Assembly: GCF_901933205.1 (NCBI RefSeq)
Contig: NC_044577.1
Location: forward strand, 5,157,321 to 5,221,320
Reading direction: 5' to 3'
Source: Camarhynchus parvulus
Lineage: Eukaryota; Chordata; Aves; Passeriformes; Thraupidae
DNA length: 64,000 nt
The notes under the pieces are model-generated. The model was not told where the DNA came from. It searched no databases and saw only the letters and a list, made by a program, of their open reading frames with translations. Shown here piece after piece: positions 53,401 to 64,000 of the stretch (positions within the stretch are counted from its first letter, which is position 1; every line of letters starts with the position of its first letter). The position numbers and the translations under genes were made by a program.

Positions 53401-56400
53401 AATCACTCTGACATTTCTTTAGAACCATTTAGAGTTTGGTCTTGTTAAAAATCCTTTCTTCTTTGATTGTGAAAGAAACTATAGAAACTAAGGAAACAAT
53501 TGTGAATGGCAACACATTGAAGTAACTCATGTCCCAGAATATCTCTCTTGTAGGAAAACCAGAACACTAATATATTCTGAGAGATAAAAAGGCTTTTCTT
53601 CATCTAGTGGGCACCAGGAAAAAAAAAGAAAAGGAAAACAAAAATTTTGCAGAAATACAGTAACAATTTTCATAGAATCCTATTTTATTAAGTGTAATCC
53701 ATACCAATAAAACTGGAAATTAAATTTACAATTCCACACCCTTAATCATGTGCCCCCTAAGATATCCCCCCATGTACAAAGCTACATACAGCCTCATCTC
53801 AAACCTGAGCACTTTATTTACTAACTCAAGCATCCTCCAAACTCCAAGGTGCTTTTCCCACTTTCTAGTCCATGCTAACTTAATAGCTGATTTCTCAGGT
53901 AAATTTTGGAATCTATATATATATATATTATTATGTATGTATGTTTTTTTTAATCTCCTGACTGGAAAACAAATACCTCATTAAGAAAAGTTAGATTTCA
54001 TCTGATTAAATTACACACTAAAGATTATTATCAGCTGAATACTGAACTATCAAAGGTGGTTCTGGCCCACAGAATGTCATTATCTCCAGACTGTGAAGCA
54101 TGGCTGAGTACTTTATGGGCATATCCTCCCTCTCAAAGCCTCCAATTTCACAGCTTAAAAGTAAAAAAACCCAAAAACAGTCCAGCTCTCACACAAGGTG
54201 AGACAAAAACACTTGCATCTGGCTAATACTCACTTGAGATCTTTAAAAATTAAAAAAAACCCTGCCAACTGTGTTAATTTTCCTGAGTCTTATTTGTGAA
54301 ATTCTGTCTTCCATTTAATTCCACATTATACAAAACAAGACAAAATCTGAATCACACAAAAGCTGAAACAGCATTGCTTGTAACATGCAATATTTATGTA
54401 CAGGAAGCTGTTTATTTAATGCATAGTAGGAAGGAAACAAGTTGCTTAGTACTGACCCTCTGGATTAGAAAAGCAAATCAATTGGTCAATTAGTACAGAA
54501 AAGTGAAATTATCATAATCAACATCATATTAAACATCTTATTAAAAAGCTTAATTTAACTGGGTGATGAAGCAAGCAAGCAATGGAGCTCTAGTTCATTA
54601 CAAAAAGGAATGTATTCACCTGAAGATGATTTTCTCCCAAGTCCCCAGAGATTCTGTGTAAGGAAGAAGCAGTTTAACCTCACCTGTAAGCAAATTGCTA
54701 CGTTGACCCTGCAGCCAAAGGTGGTGCTCACTGCACGAGCAGACAGGCCCAGGTCTTTGAAGAGCTTGGAGAAAGACTGGGTGAGGGTGATCCTGGGTCT
54801 CTCCTCGGCCACCACCATGCAGGTGCGCACACAGGACAGGTTCACCCCCTTCATCTGGGAGGGTGGGACACAACAAACACTGTGACTGCAAAGGCAGCAA
54901 TTCTAGAGAGAAACTGGGTTATTTGTGCAACAGAATGGCTTTAAGAGCACTAGAGTAAGACATGAACTGTTTTAACACTACAGGCATGGTGTAGCTGCAA
55001 CACAGTCACTCAGCATTCTGAGCTGAAAACCCTCAAAATGTCACTTTGCCACAGGGCTGGGGTGGCCAGGGACCTGCTGGCTCTCAGCACCGTGCAGTTC
55101 AGGTGTCCCAGACATCACCAGCTCCTCTCAATGTGAATGTGAACCTGGAGCAACTGGCTGTGGGCCAGGATTTCCTTTGGTGAGGAAATTCCAGAAAATT
55201 CCTTGTTCCTGTGGAACAAGATTTTTTTTTGTCTTTATTGACAGCACACAATACAATAACTTTTTTGTGAGGGAGCTGCCACACATTCCCAATAGAAGTC
55301 CGGGGCAGCTGAGTTACTACAGCTGTGGGAATGCTCCTTCTTCTTTAAGGAAATTAAATCTAACTTGAGAGATTTCCCTCAAAAATAAATAGACGTAGAG
55401 TCTAACTGATGTTAGGAATCAAAGAGTCATATAGCATATTGGGGGGGAAGGAAAGGACTTTAAAGCTCATCTCATTCCAATCCCTCTGCATGGGCAGGGA
55501 CACCTTCCTCTAGATCAGGCTGCTCCAAGCCCCATCCAACCTGGCCTGGAACACTTCCAGGACAGGGAAGATTATATCCATTTTAGAACTTAACACTTTC
55601 AGTATCAAGTGATATCTGAAAGTAAGTGACACGTGGTGAGTTTTGGGAGCCTTTTTCTTTTGGCTGTTTTGAGAGAGGCTTGTGTTTGGTGAGGCTTTGG
55701 GATTTTTCCTTCTGTTGGTGTGTGATTTGTCTGGGATTTCTTTTTGTTTGGTGTTGGGGTTTTTTCTTGTCTCAGACACAACCAAGCTGATAGGCTTGCT
55801 ATGTATTTTGCCCAAAATCTCAAAAACATCCATCAGCACAGAGGTTGCACAAATAACTAAAACTGAAAATACAAGACTTTTTTTCCCCCACCATGGAAGA
55901 AACATGGAAGCTGAATCTTCCAGCAGTCTCAAAACTCCCCAAAAATCAAGTCATAATGGAAGGCTCTCACAGGAACACTTAAAACCTCATCTTCTCCAAG
56001 CCCAAAGGAAGTCTTTTTGGAAAGATACATGTGTGTTCATGTCAGAATGCGGGAAAATGAAGCCCACTCACCCGGAGAACATCAGTCTGTGTCCCAAGGC
56101 CCTTGGTGCATATCTCCATCACAGAGTAGGAGCAGAAGGTGACACGCACTTTGTACTGGCTGACAGCAGACAGCCACAGAGACACATTGCTCTCCAGCTC
56201 CAGAGGGGGCACCAGGATGGACTGGTGACCTGAATATATGCTGGGGAGAGGAAGCAAGAGGAACATGAAAATTTAATTCATCAATGTATATGGCATGTTT
56301 TAAAAGGCAAAAAAATTGTAGCTTTGTGAGATGTGCTGCATTAGAGAAGGTATCTGGTTCAATCATGTCAAGACTCACTCATTTTAAGAAACATGTAACT

Positions 56401-59400
56401 GCTTCCTTTAGCAGTATTTCTTACTGCACACTAATCTTGCAGTGAACACCTTAAAGGTCTTGTCAAAACATATGGTTTAATCTCAAAATACTTTAAAAGG
56501 ATTTACTTAATCCATGTGAAACAGACAGGTAAGTTTTTTTTTTTCTTCCTTGAATTTGGTATGCAATTAATTCCACTTGCAAACCTGAAGTTACTCCAGT
56601 AACTAACTGACTTAAATGGATTTTCTTATCACAAAAGGTGTTTCCTGAACTACTGATAAAAAGGTTAATTTGGGTTTCTTTGACAGTTTCTCCCTGGGGT
56701 TCTAGAGAGGGTTGAGAACAGGTGAGGAGAGCCAGAGCTCCAGAGCCTTACCTGCACAAGCACCACAGAGCAAAGCCCAAGCCACAGTAGGGGTCCAGGC
56801 AGATGGCAATCTGTCGGGATGGGTACAGCTCACACTGCAGCTTTATCGAGCGACATAAGGCACTTGTAGCTGCGTGTGACATCTGCAGGAGGAAAACACA
56901 ACCTCTCAGGCACCTCAGAAAAAGGGTTTCACAGATTTCTTTATAAACTTAAAGGAATAAAACACGATTATCTCTTGTTACTGTACCTTTACTCCTGCTA
57001 ATATACCAGTAGTAGACACACTGAAGTCCAAGTATGCCAACATATCTGGAGATGTAGGTCTGAAAACACTAGCCAGCTTCTTTTTAGGCATATCATCTAT
57101 TTAAAATACATAAGTAGAGGAGAGGACCATATTATTTTGGGAAACAACCACAGGATAAAATATGTGTCTTTACAGCATTATCATCAGATCTTCCCTATAG
57201 TTTCTAGACAGCTATTTTAATGCAATGCACAGCACATCCACTCAATCAGGCAGTTATGGTGTAGTAAAATAAACGTATCACTCTTCAAACTATTTCCATT
57301 TTGGCTACCCTACCTGTATCCAAAATAGTGGGCCACGTTTTAATATCTACAGCTGCTGCAGCCTCCTTGGACCTGAGCAGTTTCATTATAGCTTGGGTGG
57401 TCAATATACATGCAGACTTACTGACCTGCAAAAGGCAAAGCATTAAGACCATTGTTAAAACCAGGGAGTGTATGCTCAGAGTCATGTCATATGCATCCAG
57501 ATGAGATAACCAGTAAGATGATGAAGAAAGTAATTGGAAACAAAGCAAAATAAATCACAACAATAAAAGACCGTTTTACAAAATTCCTGAAGAATTCATT
57601 ACTGACTCAGCCACAGCACAGTGAATATTTATTTTCTAGCTTATTTTAACTGACTGTGGCAACGCAATTCATCAGGCTGCATCAACCATTCACCAGTCCC
57701 CAAAAGCACAGGGAGAGCAATGTCTCATACCTACCTCTACAATCATTTTGACAGTGGGCAGAGTGGTAGCAAGGTTCTGTGGATGAGGCGGGCGGACAGT
57801 GATGGGAACACAGCCAGCGTACAAACAGCCATAGAAAGTTGCTATCAAGTCTACTCCTGGAAAGGATATTTGTGAAATTAAAGCCATTTTTATCAGATCA
57901 ATAGGCCAAATTCTTTCACAAAAATCAAAATACACACTGATTTGTGTTATTAAGACACAAAGATTTGACACAAGTGTCTGTTCTAATCAGCAGGCTGTTC
58001 CACACCCAGCTTAAAATGTTTTGCATTTAAGAGCTAGCAAAAATTACTCCAATCCAATTAATAGACAGAATTCTTTTTCTTGTGCTGTGTGATTGTGGGT
58101 TTTGCTATGTTGCTTTACCTGGAGGGTAAACCAGGGCCACGTGGTCACCAACGTTGAGCCGTCCCTTCTCCATCAGCGCCACTGCCACTCTCTCTGCCCT
58201 CTTGTGCAGCTGGATGCACGAGGCAGTGCTGGCTACAGTACCCTGCACAGGAGACAAGTGAGAGCAGAAACCTTTACAGGAACAGCAGCAGCTCAGTGAC
58301 TTGCATATTGACATGAAAAGGGGTAAACCAAAAGGATTTCTCCTGGAGACATGTCAACACACCAACATATAGCATGGTAGCTCATTAGTCCTCAGCTATT
58401 TAAGAAAGGTGCTCATCAACAGGCAATTTTACTTTGTGCCCAAGTTTTGTGTTTCTTTTTGCAGAGTCTCCATGTCAAGGGTAAAACTTGCCTGAACAAA
58501 ATGACCTGGGAAAGGCTGCTTCACAATAGAAAACCTCCCTCAAAATCTTCTTTACTCTGAGACAATTCAACCACTTAAATCAAATTTGACCATAGCAATG
58601 TTGAAACAACTTATTTTGCTAAAACACAGTCTCAAAAGAAAAGTTGGAAAGTTTGAACTATGTGCTAAACTCTTTTACCCTTCTGAATGAGACCTACAAA
58701 TCCTTCACTTCCCAAAGACTGCTGCTGGACTTTCTGGAAGACTCCTGTCTGCAGTACAGCACAGCACAAGGCAGATCCAATTTGTCCCTGGGCTCTTACT
58801 GTCACTCTATGTGCCACACTTTTTGAGGGCAGAGCCTAGCCCAAGGCAAAGCATCAGTATCCCCTGCAGGATGTGACAGCGCTCCTGGAAAATTTGACTC
58901 CAAAGCTGTCCCAAGGGCTCTCTGCTTAAGCTCTAGATCTTATCAGGAAATTCTCCATTTCTGACTTACAGTTTACCCTTGTGCTCAGGAATGAAGACAG
59001 AATCAGGGCTTCCATTAATATGACAAAAGTTGTGTTCTGGCAGGAAATGCATATACTGCAATGTTTTAAGCTAGGCAGAACGCATACTGAAATTCCAGAA
59101 GTGGAATAAAACATATGACACAAAATTCCAGAAGTGGAAAAATTTATGCTGCTTACTAACCAGCAATTTTTGTCTGCTTCATTAAAATAATCTGCAGCAT
59201 TTCAGGAAAAGACTTCTAGAAGGAATTTTCTTAGAATCTAATAATCTTTTGCTTTGGTTTTAATCTCCAAATATGATCTAAAGTAGATTACCTTGGAATT
59301 CAACAGAAGGAAAAGTGGATGATCGGGAGTTGTCTGAGCTCGCCACTGAAGAACATCTGCTAAATACAGGAACTGAAAGGGAAGAAAAAGGAGACACTCA

Positions 59401-62400
59401 GATTCACTCAAAGTACCTCAGGTTTATTTCCTAGTCTCCTCTCATTCTGAATAGGCTAATTCAAATATTTAATAGTGCCACGACCCCAGTGTCACCTTTC
59501 TTGCCTGGTCATTGTCCTCCAGCTGGCTAACATCTCTCCCCGAGGCTTGTGCGATCCTCTTGCCAGCTACGAGGTTTCCTACGATCATCGATGCAGGACC
59601 AACATCTGCATTTTGAAAAGAGCAGTGCAAATGAGGAAAAACAACCTGGGGAAGGCAGGACCAACATCTGCATTTTGAAAAGAGCAGTGCAAAATGAGGA
59701 AAAACAACCTGGGCAACAAGCACCAAGGCAGCCTGCAGGTGCCAGGTCTGGCAGAACCAGCTCATACCCTGCTTTCCTCACCTGGCTGTTTCTGCCGAGG
59801 CTTGGGCAGGTTGGTAACACAGGTGTGGGGACACATCAGGACGTTGCAAGGATGCAGAGCGCCCTCCAAAAAGCGCTGCTTCGTCTCTGAAATGTGAATT
59901 CCTCCGAGTGGAGCCTTTGGCAAAGTGTTGGCTGGCACCAAGGCAAGGCAGTACACACCTACTTGGTGAATGCTATCAATTGCCTTCACAGAAATTAAAC
60001 AAAAAACAAACAAACATTCCACATTATCAACTGGGATGTAGCTAGAGCAAGAATTTGAATTCAATTAGTTTATAACATTAAAATTTTTACTTGCACCACA
60101 ATTTGCAAATAAAGGGTCCAATTCTGCACTCACTGAACTCATAGAAGCTGTGCCATGACTTCAATGGGAGCAGGAGCAGACCCAGGACTTTGCTTGTGCC
60201 CTCTATCAAGGGGATGCCACCTGCACATCAGGGATTAGGAAAGTCTCTTAAAAGTGGGCAAAAAGTGCAGAGATTTTCAAAAGCCAAAGTTATATCACAG
60301 CAAATTTAGCATGTATGGCACAATCACAAAAGCGCAGTAGAACATAAAACTCACAAAATTTAGGAGGGAAGCATCTTTCCTGCCTAAATCTTAAGTGTCT
60401 CTTTTAGCTATGACACTTCTAAAAAGAGAAACAAAAATATTTTCTCCCAATATCAGATATCCTCTCCAAAAAGATAGGAAGTCTGAAATTAGACAGAAAC
60501 CATTATTACCCAACAGCTTTATTCTTAAGAGCAAACTTCCTTTAAGCTGGTCTCTGGATCCTTCCCTTCAGCTGTCCCCAGGGTCTTCCATAATTGATCT
60601 CTCCTTTTTCACTTCCTGAGAACTGATTAATTCTAAAATCTGCAAATGCAGATCTACTACAGTTCCCCTTCCTCCTGTCCTTCATCCCCAAGAAAATACA
60701 GTGAAATAATAAAGGGAAAAGGTTTTGAATACTTCTTGTTGCAGATCTAGAATAAGGCTGCTAGTGATAAAAAAGCTTTTGGGGCTGTTCTGATACTTGG
60801 CAGCATACTTGTGAATATTTTCAGAGGTAACTCAGAATGAAATCAGAAGAGACATGTAGCATTGACCCAAACAAAACTCATCACCTTTATGCCTTTGAGA
60901 ATCCTAGTAGAAAGAAGTTAAAAATACATTCTGAGAGAAAATCCTACTTTTTACAAAATCCTCTTAATTCTGAACCCTGAAAAAATTATCTTAGTACAGT
61001 TCTCTGTGGTTATACTGATAGGTTTTGCTTATGGGGAAAAAAAAGAAAAAAAGAAAAGCTCTAATATTCTCATTTCATGCATCAGCCTTATTCACCTGTA
61101 AAGAGAAAAGGACAGACTGACTACCTGTAGAACCCTGCTCATCCACTGAAAACTATCCTCCTCTGAGGCGTCAGGGCGTTGCTCTGCCACAAGCACTATC
61201 CGATCATCATGCAAAACGGGCACAGAAAACACTGCTATCCTAAAACACAAAGGACAGAAGAATGATAGGATGCAACACAGGGTGAACAGAGCATGGCTCA
61301 TCATCACATGGGAATGGCTGCAACCTCTCATGGCACTGTTTCACACACACAAGCATTATTCATGCCAGATCATCACAAAATCACAGAAAGATTTAGAACA
61401 CGTGTGGGTTCCTTGCTGTAATTGCCTTCTGCTGGGGTCAGGTGGGTTTGCAGTCACCCATGTAGCACATGTCTGATAGTTCCACACATGCAGGGGCTGT
61501 GCAAACCTTGCCTGCAGAACTCCATCATGCACACCAGACTTGTGGCCCCTACACACAAGGTCCCTTCTGGAAGACAACTATGCCAAATTACTGACCACCA
61601 GGTGCTTGCACTGAAAAATACTTAACTCCCCTTGGGGAATTACCTTAGTTTTAGGCTTGCCTCTTCCAGGATAAAATATTAATAATGCCTCAGCCTGGGC
61701 AGGTCCCAGTCTGAACCCTGAGAGACTCCACTTGCCATTGATCTCCATCTGGACATGGAGCCATGGACCACTGAAGAGCACTCAGGTTGGTGATACAACA
61801 CCTGGTCTTCTCTCATTCTGAATAAGCTAATTCAAATATTTAATAATGCCAGGACCCCAGTGTCAACTTTCTTGCCTGGTCATTGTCCTCCAGCTGGCTA
61901 ACCTCTCTCCTCAGAGACCTTTCTGAGGGTCCTTCAGCAGCCTGGTTTGGTCTTTAGAACTGGCTGCACAGTTCCTCCCTCAGCCACCCAAAAAGCTCAG
62001 GGGACAGAAGTGTTTTACATCCAGCATATGAGCTTCTTTTGAGAGCCTTAAGAGAAGCTTTGAAATAAGTTTTAAACACACACTTTAAGATCTACCTTTA
62101 TACTGTGTGAAAGTAATTTAAAACCTATTATGCATGAAGCAGGGTGTCAATATTTACCTTTCAACAACCAAATTCATAACCTAGCGCTAGCTTTCCTACA
62201 AAACACACATGAAAAAGTTCACATGCATTGCTCCTGTGTGTGCTGTGTCACTTGGTGACTGTCTGTGGGTTAAAAAAAGAACAACAAAGCCCAACCAGCA
62301 GCGTTGAAGTTTTTAATGCACTCACCTTCCCCGATAGACAAACTTCATGGGTTCAACTGCCAATGCAGTGGCCACCACATCATCTGCATTGTGCCTGCGG

Positions 62401-63317
62401 CCACTAACTGTCATCAAGCCATCCAATTTCCCCACCACAAACACCAGATAGTCCTGAAAAGAAGGAAGGATTAGAAACAGAGCAGAAAAACCCCCTCATA
62501 CCTGGCAATACATGCCTGAGTCAAGCCAACAATACTCTAGAGACCTTTAGGAGGTCAGTGCCCTGACACAAAGTCCTGCTGAATTCAGGGGCATCACTTT
62601 AGAGCTGGGAGTCAGGACAAAGAAGGGCCCTGAGGGTTTGTTCACACTTACAGGATCCACAAAGCCAAGCAATCCTGTCCTTGTGAAGGGCTGGTCTGAT
62701 ACAGGCATGCCAGCTGCCGTCACTGGGATGGCCTGGAAGAACACAGAAGGATTCAGACACTCACTGGACTGACAAGGATTTTCACTCCTTTACTGCCAGA
62801 ATACATGAAATGAGGTACCACTGCAAGGAAAAATATGGGCAGAAAGATTGAAATGCCTTCAGGTAACTACACATAAGACCACTGTGTTAATTCAGAGCTG
62901 AGATAAATTTAAATGCTCACATAGGCACTATACTGGACTGTGGAATACAGAAGTAGCTGACTGACTGCAGATGAGACTTGATATTTTTGGTTGTAAGAGA
63001 CAGAATGTCTTGTAATGATTCTGTGAATGAAGCAAAGTGTACCTGGCCAGCACTTTTTTCTAACTAACTAAAAAACCAAACCAAACAATAAAACACACAC
63101 ACAAAAGACCTTTAAGGAAAAAATAACTCTATTTACAAGAAGAAATACTAGAAATATAACAAATAGAAAGAAATCCAAACCTCAAATACATTCTTGGTGA
63201 TTCCGAGGAGGCCAAAATATGCTGTCCCAGTTGCTCCTGAATTCACACATATTTCTCCAACCTCATCAGCTTTACACAGATAAGGAGTCCCATCCACCTT
63301 TACAACACACATGCTGG
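47449..63317 (-). CDS. DIP2A: DIP2A (disco-interacting protein 2 homolog A), C-terminal half, 20 exons
   Basis: DIP2 proteins carry an N-terminal DMAP1-binding domain and two acyl-CoA synthetase/FAAL-like adenylate-forming domains, and are linked to acetyl-CoA or fatty-acyl metabolism and neuronal development. Exons (- strand, 5' to 3'): 63181-63317, 62652-62732, 62326-62453, 61125-61239, 59782-59983, 59496-59605, 59292-59372, 58119-58242, 57735-57856, 57314-57425, 56987-57096, 56752-56882, 56072-56240, 54684-54854, 52108-52169, 51432-51489, 50646-50720, 49879-50053, 48028-48151, 47449-47701 (TGA at 47449-47451). Every phase joins, giving about 846 codons: the end of the first and all of the second adenylate-forming domain. 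Diagnostic strings include DYLVFVVGKLDGLMTVSGRR, LVYPPGVDLIATFYGC, TKGPLGDSHLGE and GFLADQLDPIYVAYNM. DIP2A is preferred to DIP2B or DIP2C because of synteny with S100B and LSS. The 5' half lies beyond the window. Confidence 0.95.
49243..49625 (+). mobile_element. ERV-type LTR fragment in a DIP2A intron, antisense to the gene
   Basis: TGTAGGGGGATAGAATATAA begins a segment with a typical passerine LTR order as I remember it: CTTATCCCTAAGGAGTTGCA, GCTGGGCCAATTA, a TATA box (GCTATAAAAAAG, near 49376), GAGAAGGGAACTGGAGTCAG, and a duplicated GTATGGAACC...TGTGATAAG motif. No retroviral genes are present, so this is a solo or partial LTR. The right boundary is uncertain. Confidence 0.6.
49627..49878. 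repeat. 127-base tandem duplication beside a DIP2A exon
   Basis: CTTAATTCAGGAGTCTTCTG (49637) and CTGAATTCGGGAGTGTTCTG (49764) start aligned copies that run through AGCCCAATCTTTGCTGGCTC / AGCCCAGTCTGTGCTGCTC. The right copy reaches the splice donor of exon 49879-50053. Confidence 0.75.
50200..50242. repeat. AT-rich TA/TAT simple repeat
   Basis: Alternating TATATATA with ATTATTATATAAAG motifs flanking it in a DIP2A intron. Confidence 0.75.
51175..51412 (+). mobile_element. CR1 LINE 3' end, antisense in a DIP2A intron
   Basis: The order GGTTGTCCAGAGAAGGCTGT, ACCCCTGGAAGTGTCCAAGG, TTGGACGGGGCTTGGAGCAA, GTGGAAGGTGTCCC and a TCCTTTCCAACCCAAACCAC tail with TTGATTCTGTGA is a CR1 3' end. It stops about 20 bases before DIP2A exon 51432-51489, on the exon's 3' side. 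Confidence 0.88.
52170..54683 (-). other. Large AT-rich DIP2A intron
   Basis: I see no recognised repeat or RNA gene apart from the TA microsatellite. Homopolymer A and T tracts are common. Confidence 0.5.
53917..53931. repeat. Short TA microsatellite
   Basis: (TA)7 within a large AT-rich DIP2A intron. Confidence 0.8.
55444..55580 (-). mobile_element. CR1 LINE fragment, - orientation, in a DIP2A intron
   Basis: On the + strand it reads AAAGCTCATCTCATTCCAATCCC, GCATGGGCAGGGACACCTTC, AGGCTGCTCCAAGCCCCATC and CAACCTGGCCTGGAACACTT, the reverse complement of a CR1 3' region. It is in the same orientation as DIP2A. Confidence 0.88.
59593..59716 (-). repeat. 62-base tandem duplication spanning a DIP2A splice acceptor
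   Basis: GCAGGACCAACATCTGCATT starts at 59593 and again at 59655. Each unit holds the acceptor (AG opposite CT) and the first 13 or more bases of the exon. The exon 59496-59605 uses the gene-proximal copy. The other acceptor is an upstream duplicate in the intron. Confidence 0.9.
61804..61910 (-). repeat. Duplicate of part of a DIP2A exon and its flanking intron
   Basis: This matches 59433-59539 (about 107 bases, roughly 6-8 differences), which covers the donor side of exon 59496-59605 plus intron. The copy sits in the intron between exons 61125-61239 and 62326-62453. Its donor has changed from GTGAC to TTGAC on the gene strand, and it has no acceptor, so it should not be spliced. Confidence 0.9.
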
Positions 63318-64000
63318 CTGCACGGAGGAAGAGCACAGAATCACAGTGTTAGTCTGCTCCAGCAGCTGACACACATGGTGCTCTGCCACTGACAGATAAA
63401 GATTTTAGTATCAATTATTCATCAGCTATAGCAAAAACATAGCATGTAAGAGAGCTCACTTGAGCTTCCTGACAGCCTGTGCAATCTGTTCTCCAAGATT
63501 AAGTTCACAAACGCAGTGCTTTTTTCTTACAGCACTTCACAGCCTCCACATCAGCTGCAGCTGAATCCAAGGCACAATGGACTGAGGGAGTGTAAGACTC
63601 AAGATCAAGAAAGAAATCAATAAATCTACCCAGGTCAATACAAAATAAACATGGCAAAGCCAACTCTGCTGCCTGCACGGGCCAAGGAGTGCTGGTGAAA
63701 TAGATCTGTGGGTACATTTTCAAACCTCAGAGAAGTCTTCCAATTGCCAACATCCTAGGTCTGAAAAGGTGAGACCATTATTCACCCTACCAATAGATCA
63801 ACCTCTAAATTATCTTGGTTTCATAAAAATTACCTATCAGAACAACTAGCAATTATTAGTAGTTGTTTGCAACCATGTAATGATAACCTTGGGTAACCAA
63901 GCAAAGAGATGCTACTCAAATTCTGGTACAGTTTCTGGATATTTTATGTGTGAACTAGATGTCTGGAATTAAAACCCACAGTATGAACTACTGGTCATGC

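Noticed and set aside
59089..59140. Short direct repeat (AAATTCCAGAAGTGGA twice)
   Set aside because: Two short copies 30-odd bases apart in an intron. Not enough to call an element or target-site duplication.
63505..63723. A 72-codon - strand frame upstream of the first DIP2A exon in the window
   Set aside because: It has no acceptor/donor pair in phase with exon 63181-63317 and does not resemble DIP2A as I know it. It is probably intronic.

Overview
This window is vertebrate genomic DNA, almost certainly avian. It contains several copies of the CR1 retroposon 3' end typical of birds, an ERV-like LTR of a kind I associate with songbirds, compact intron-exon genes, and a GC-rich tandem pair of genes of the maestro HEAT-repeat (MROH) type that is expanded in birds, notably passerines. 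I infer a passerine; nothing here proves the species. There is no bacterial-style system, CRISPR array or rRNA operon. All genes are spliced, so I rebuilt exon coordinates by hand from splice signals, reading phase and remembered family sequences.

Layout, left to right. 1-6.9 kb: the 3' part of NUP35 on the + strand (8 exons in the window). 6.9-8.8 kb: intergenic with a broken CR1. 8.8-21.6 kb: a very GC-rich block on the - strand with two tandem MROH-like genes. Copy 1 is about 8.88-13.68 kb and copy 2 about 15.61-20.72 kb. They share a 4.9-kb segment that is nearly identical (roughly ten differences by eye), but their 3' ends differ strongly. Two low-complexity poly-C/poly-A stretches (about 9.16-9.69 and 21.02-21.29 kb) interrupt this block and look like failed consensus rather than real sequence. 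21.6-23.7 kb: CR1 and other repeats. 23.7-32.9 kb: a complete lanosterol synthase gene (LSS, - strand, 22 coding exons, 757 codons plus stop), followed by its GC-rich promoter region up to about 33.25 kb. 37.3-39.9 kb: complete S100B (+ strand). 39.9-46 kb: gene-poor, with degraded repeats. 46-63.3 kb: the C-terminal half of DIP2A on the - strand (20 exons, about 846 codons; the gene continues past the right edge).

S100B and DIP2A are convergent, as on human 21q22.3, and LSS belongs to the same human region, whereas NUP35 lies on human 2q. Chicken chromosome 7 carries both ancestries, so the arrangement fits a bird equivalent of that chromosome. The neighbours are functionally unrelated: nuclear pore structure, cholesterol synthesis, calcium signalling and acyl-adenylate/acetyl-CoA-related metabolism.

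The most useful observations are the nearly identical MROH block with its two suspicious low-complexity inserts, two small duplications inside DIP2A that copy exon or splice-site sequence, a GC-box array with a CCAAT box and an SRE-like site at LSS, and several unclassified repeats. I found no convincing new biological system.
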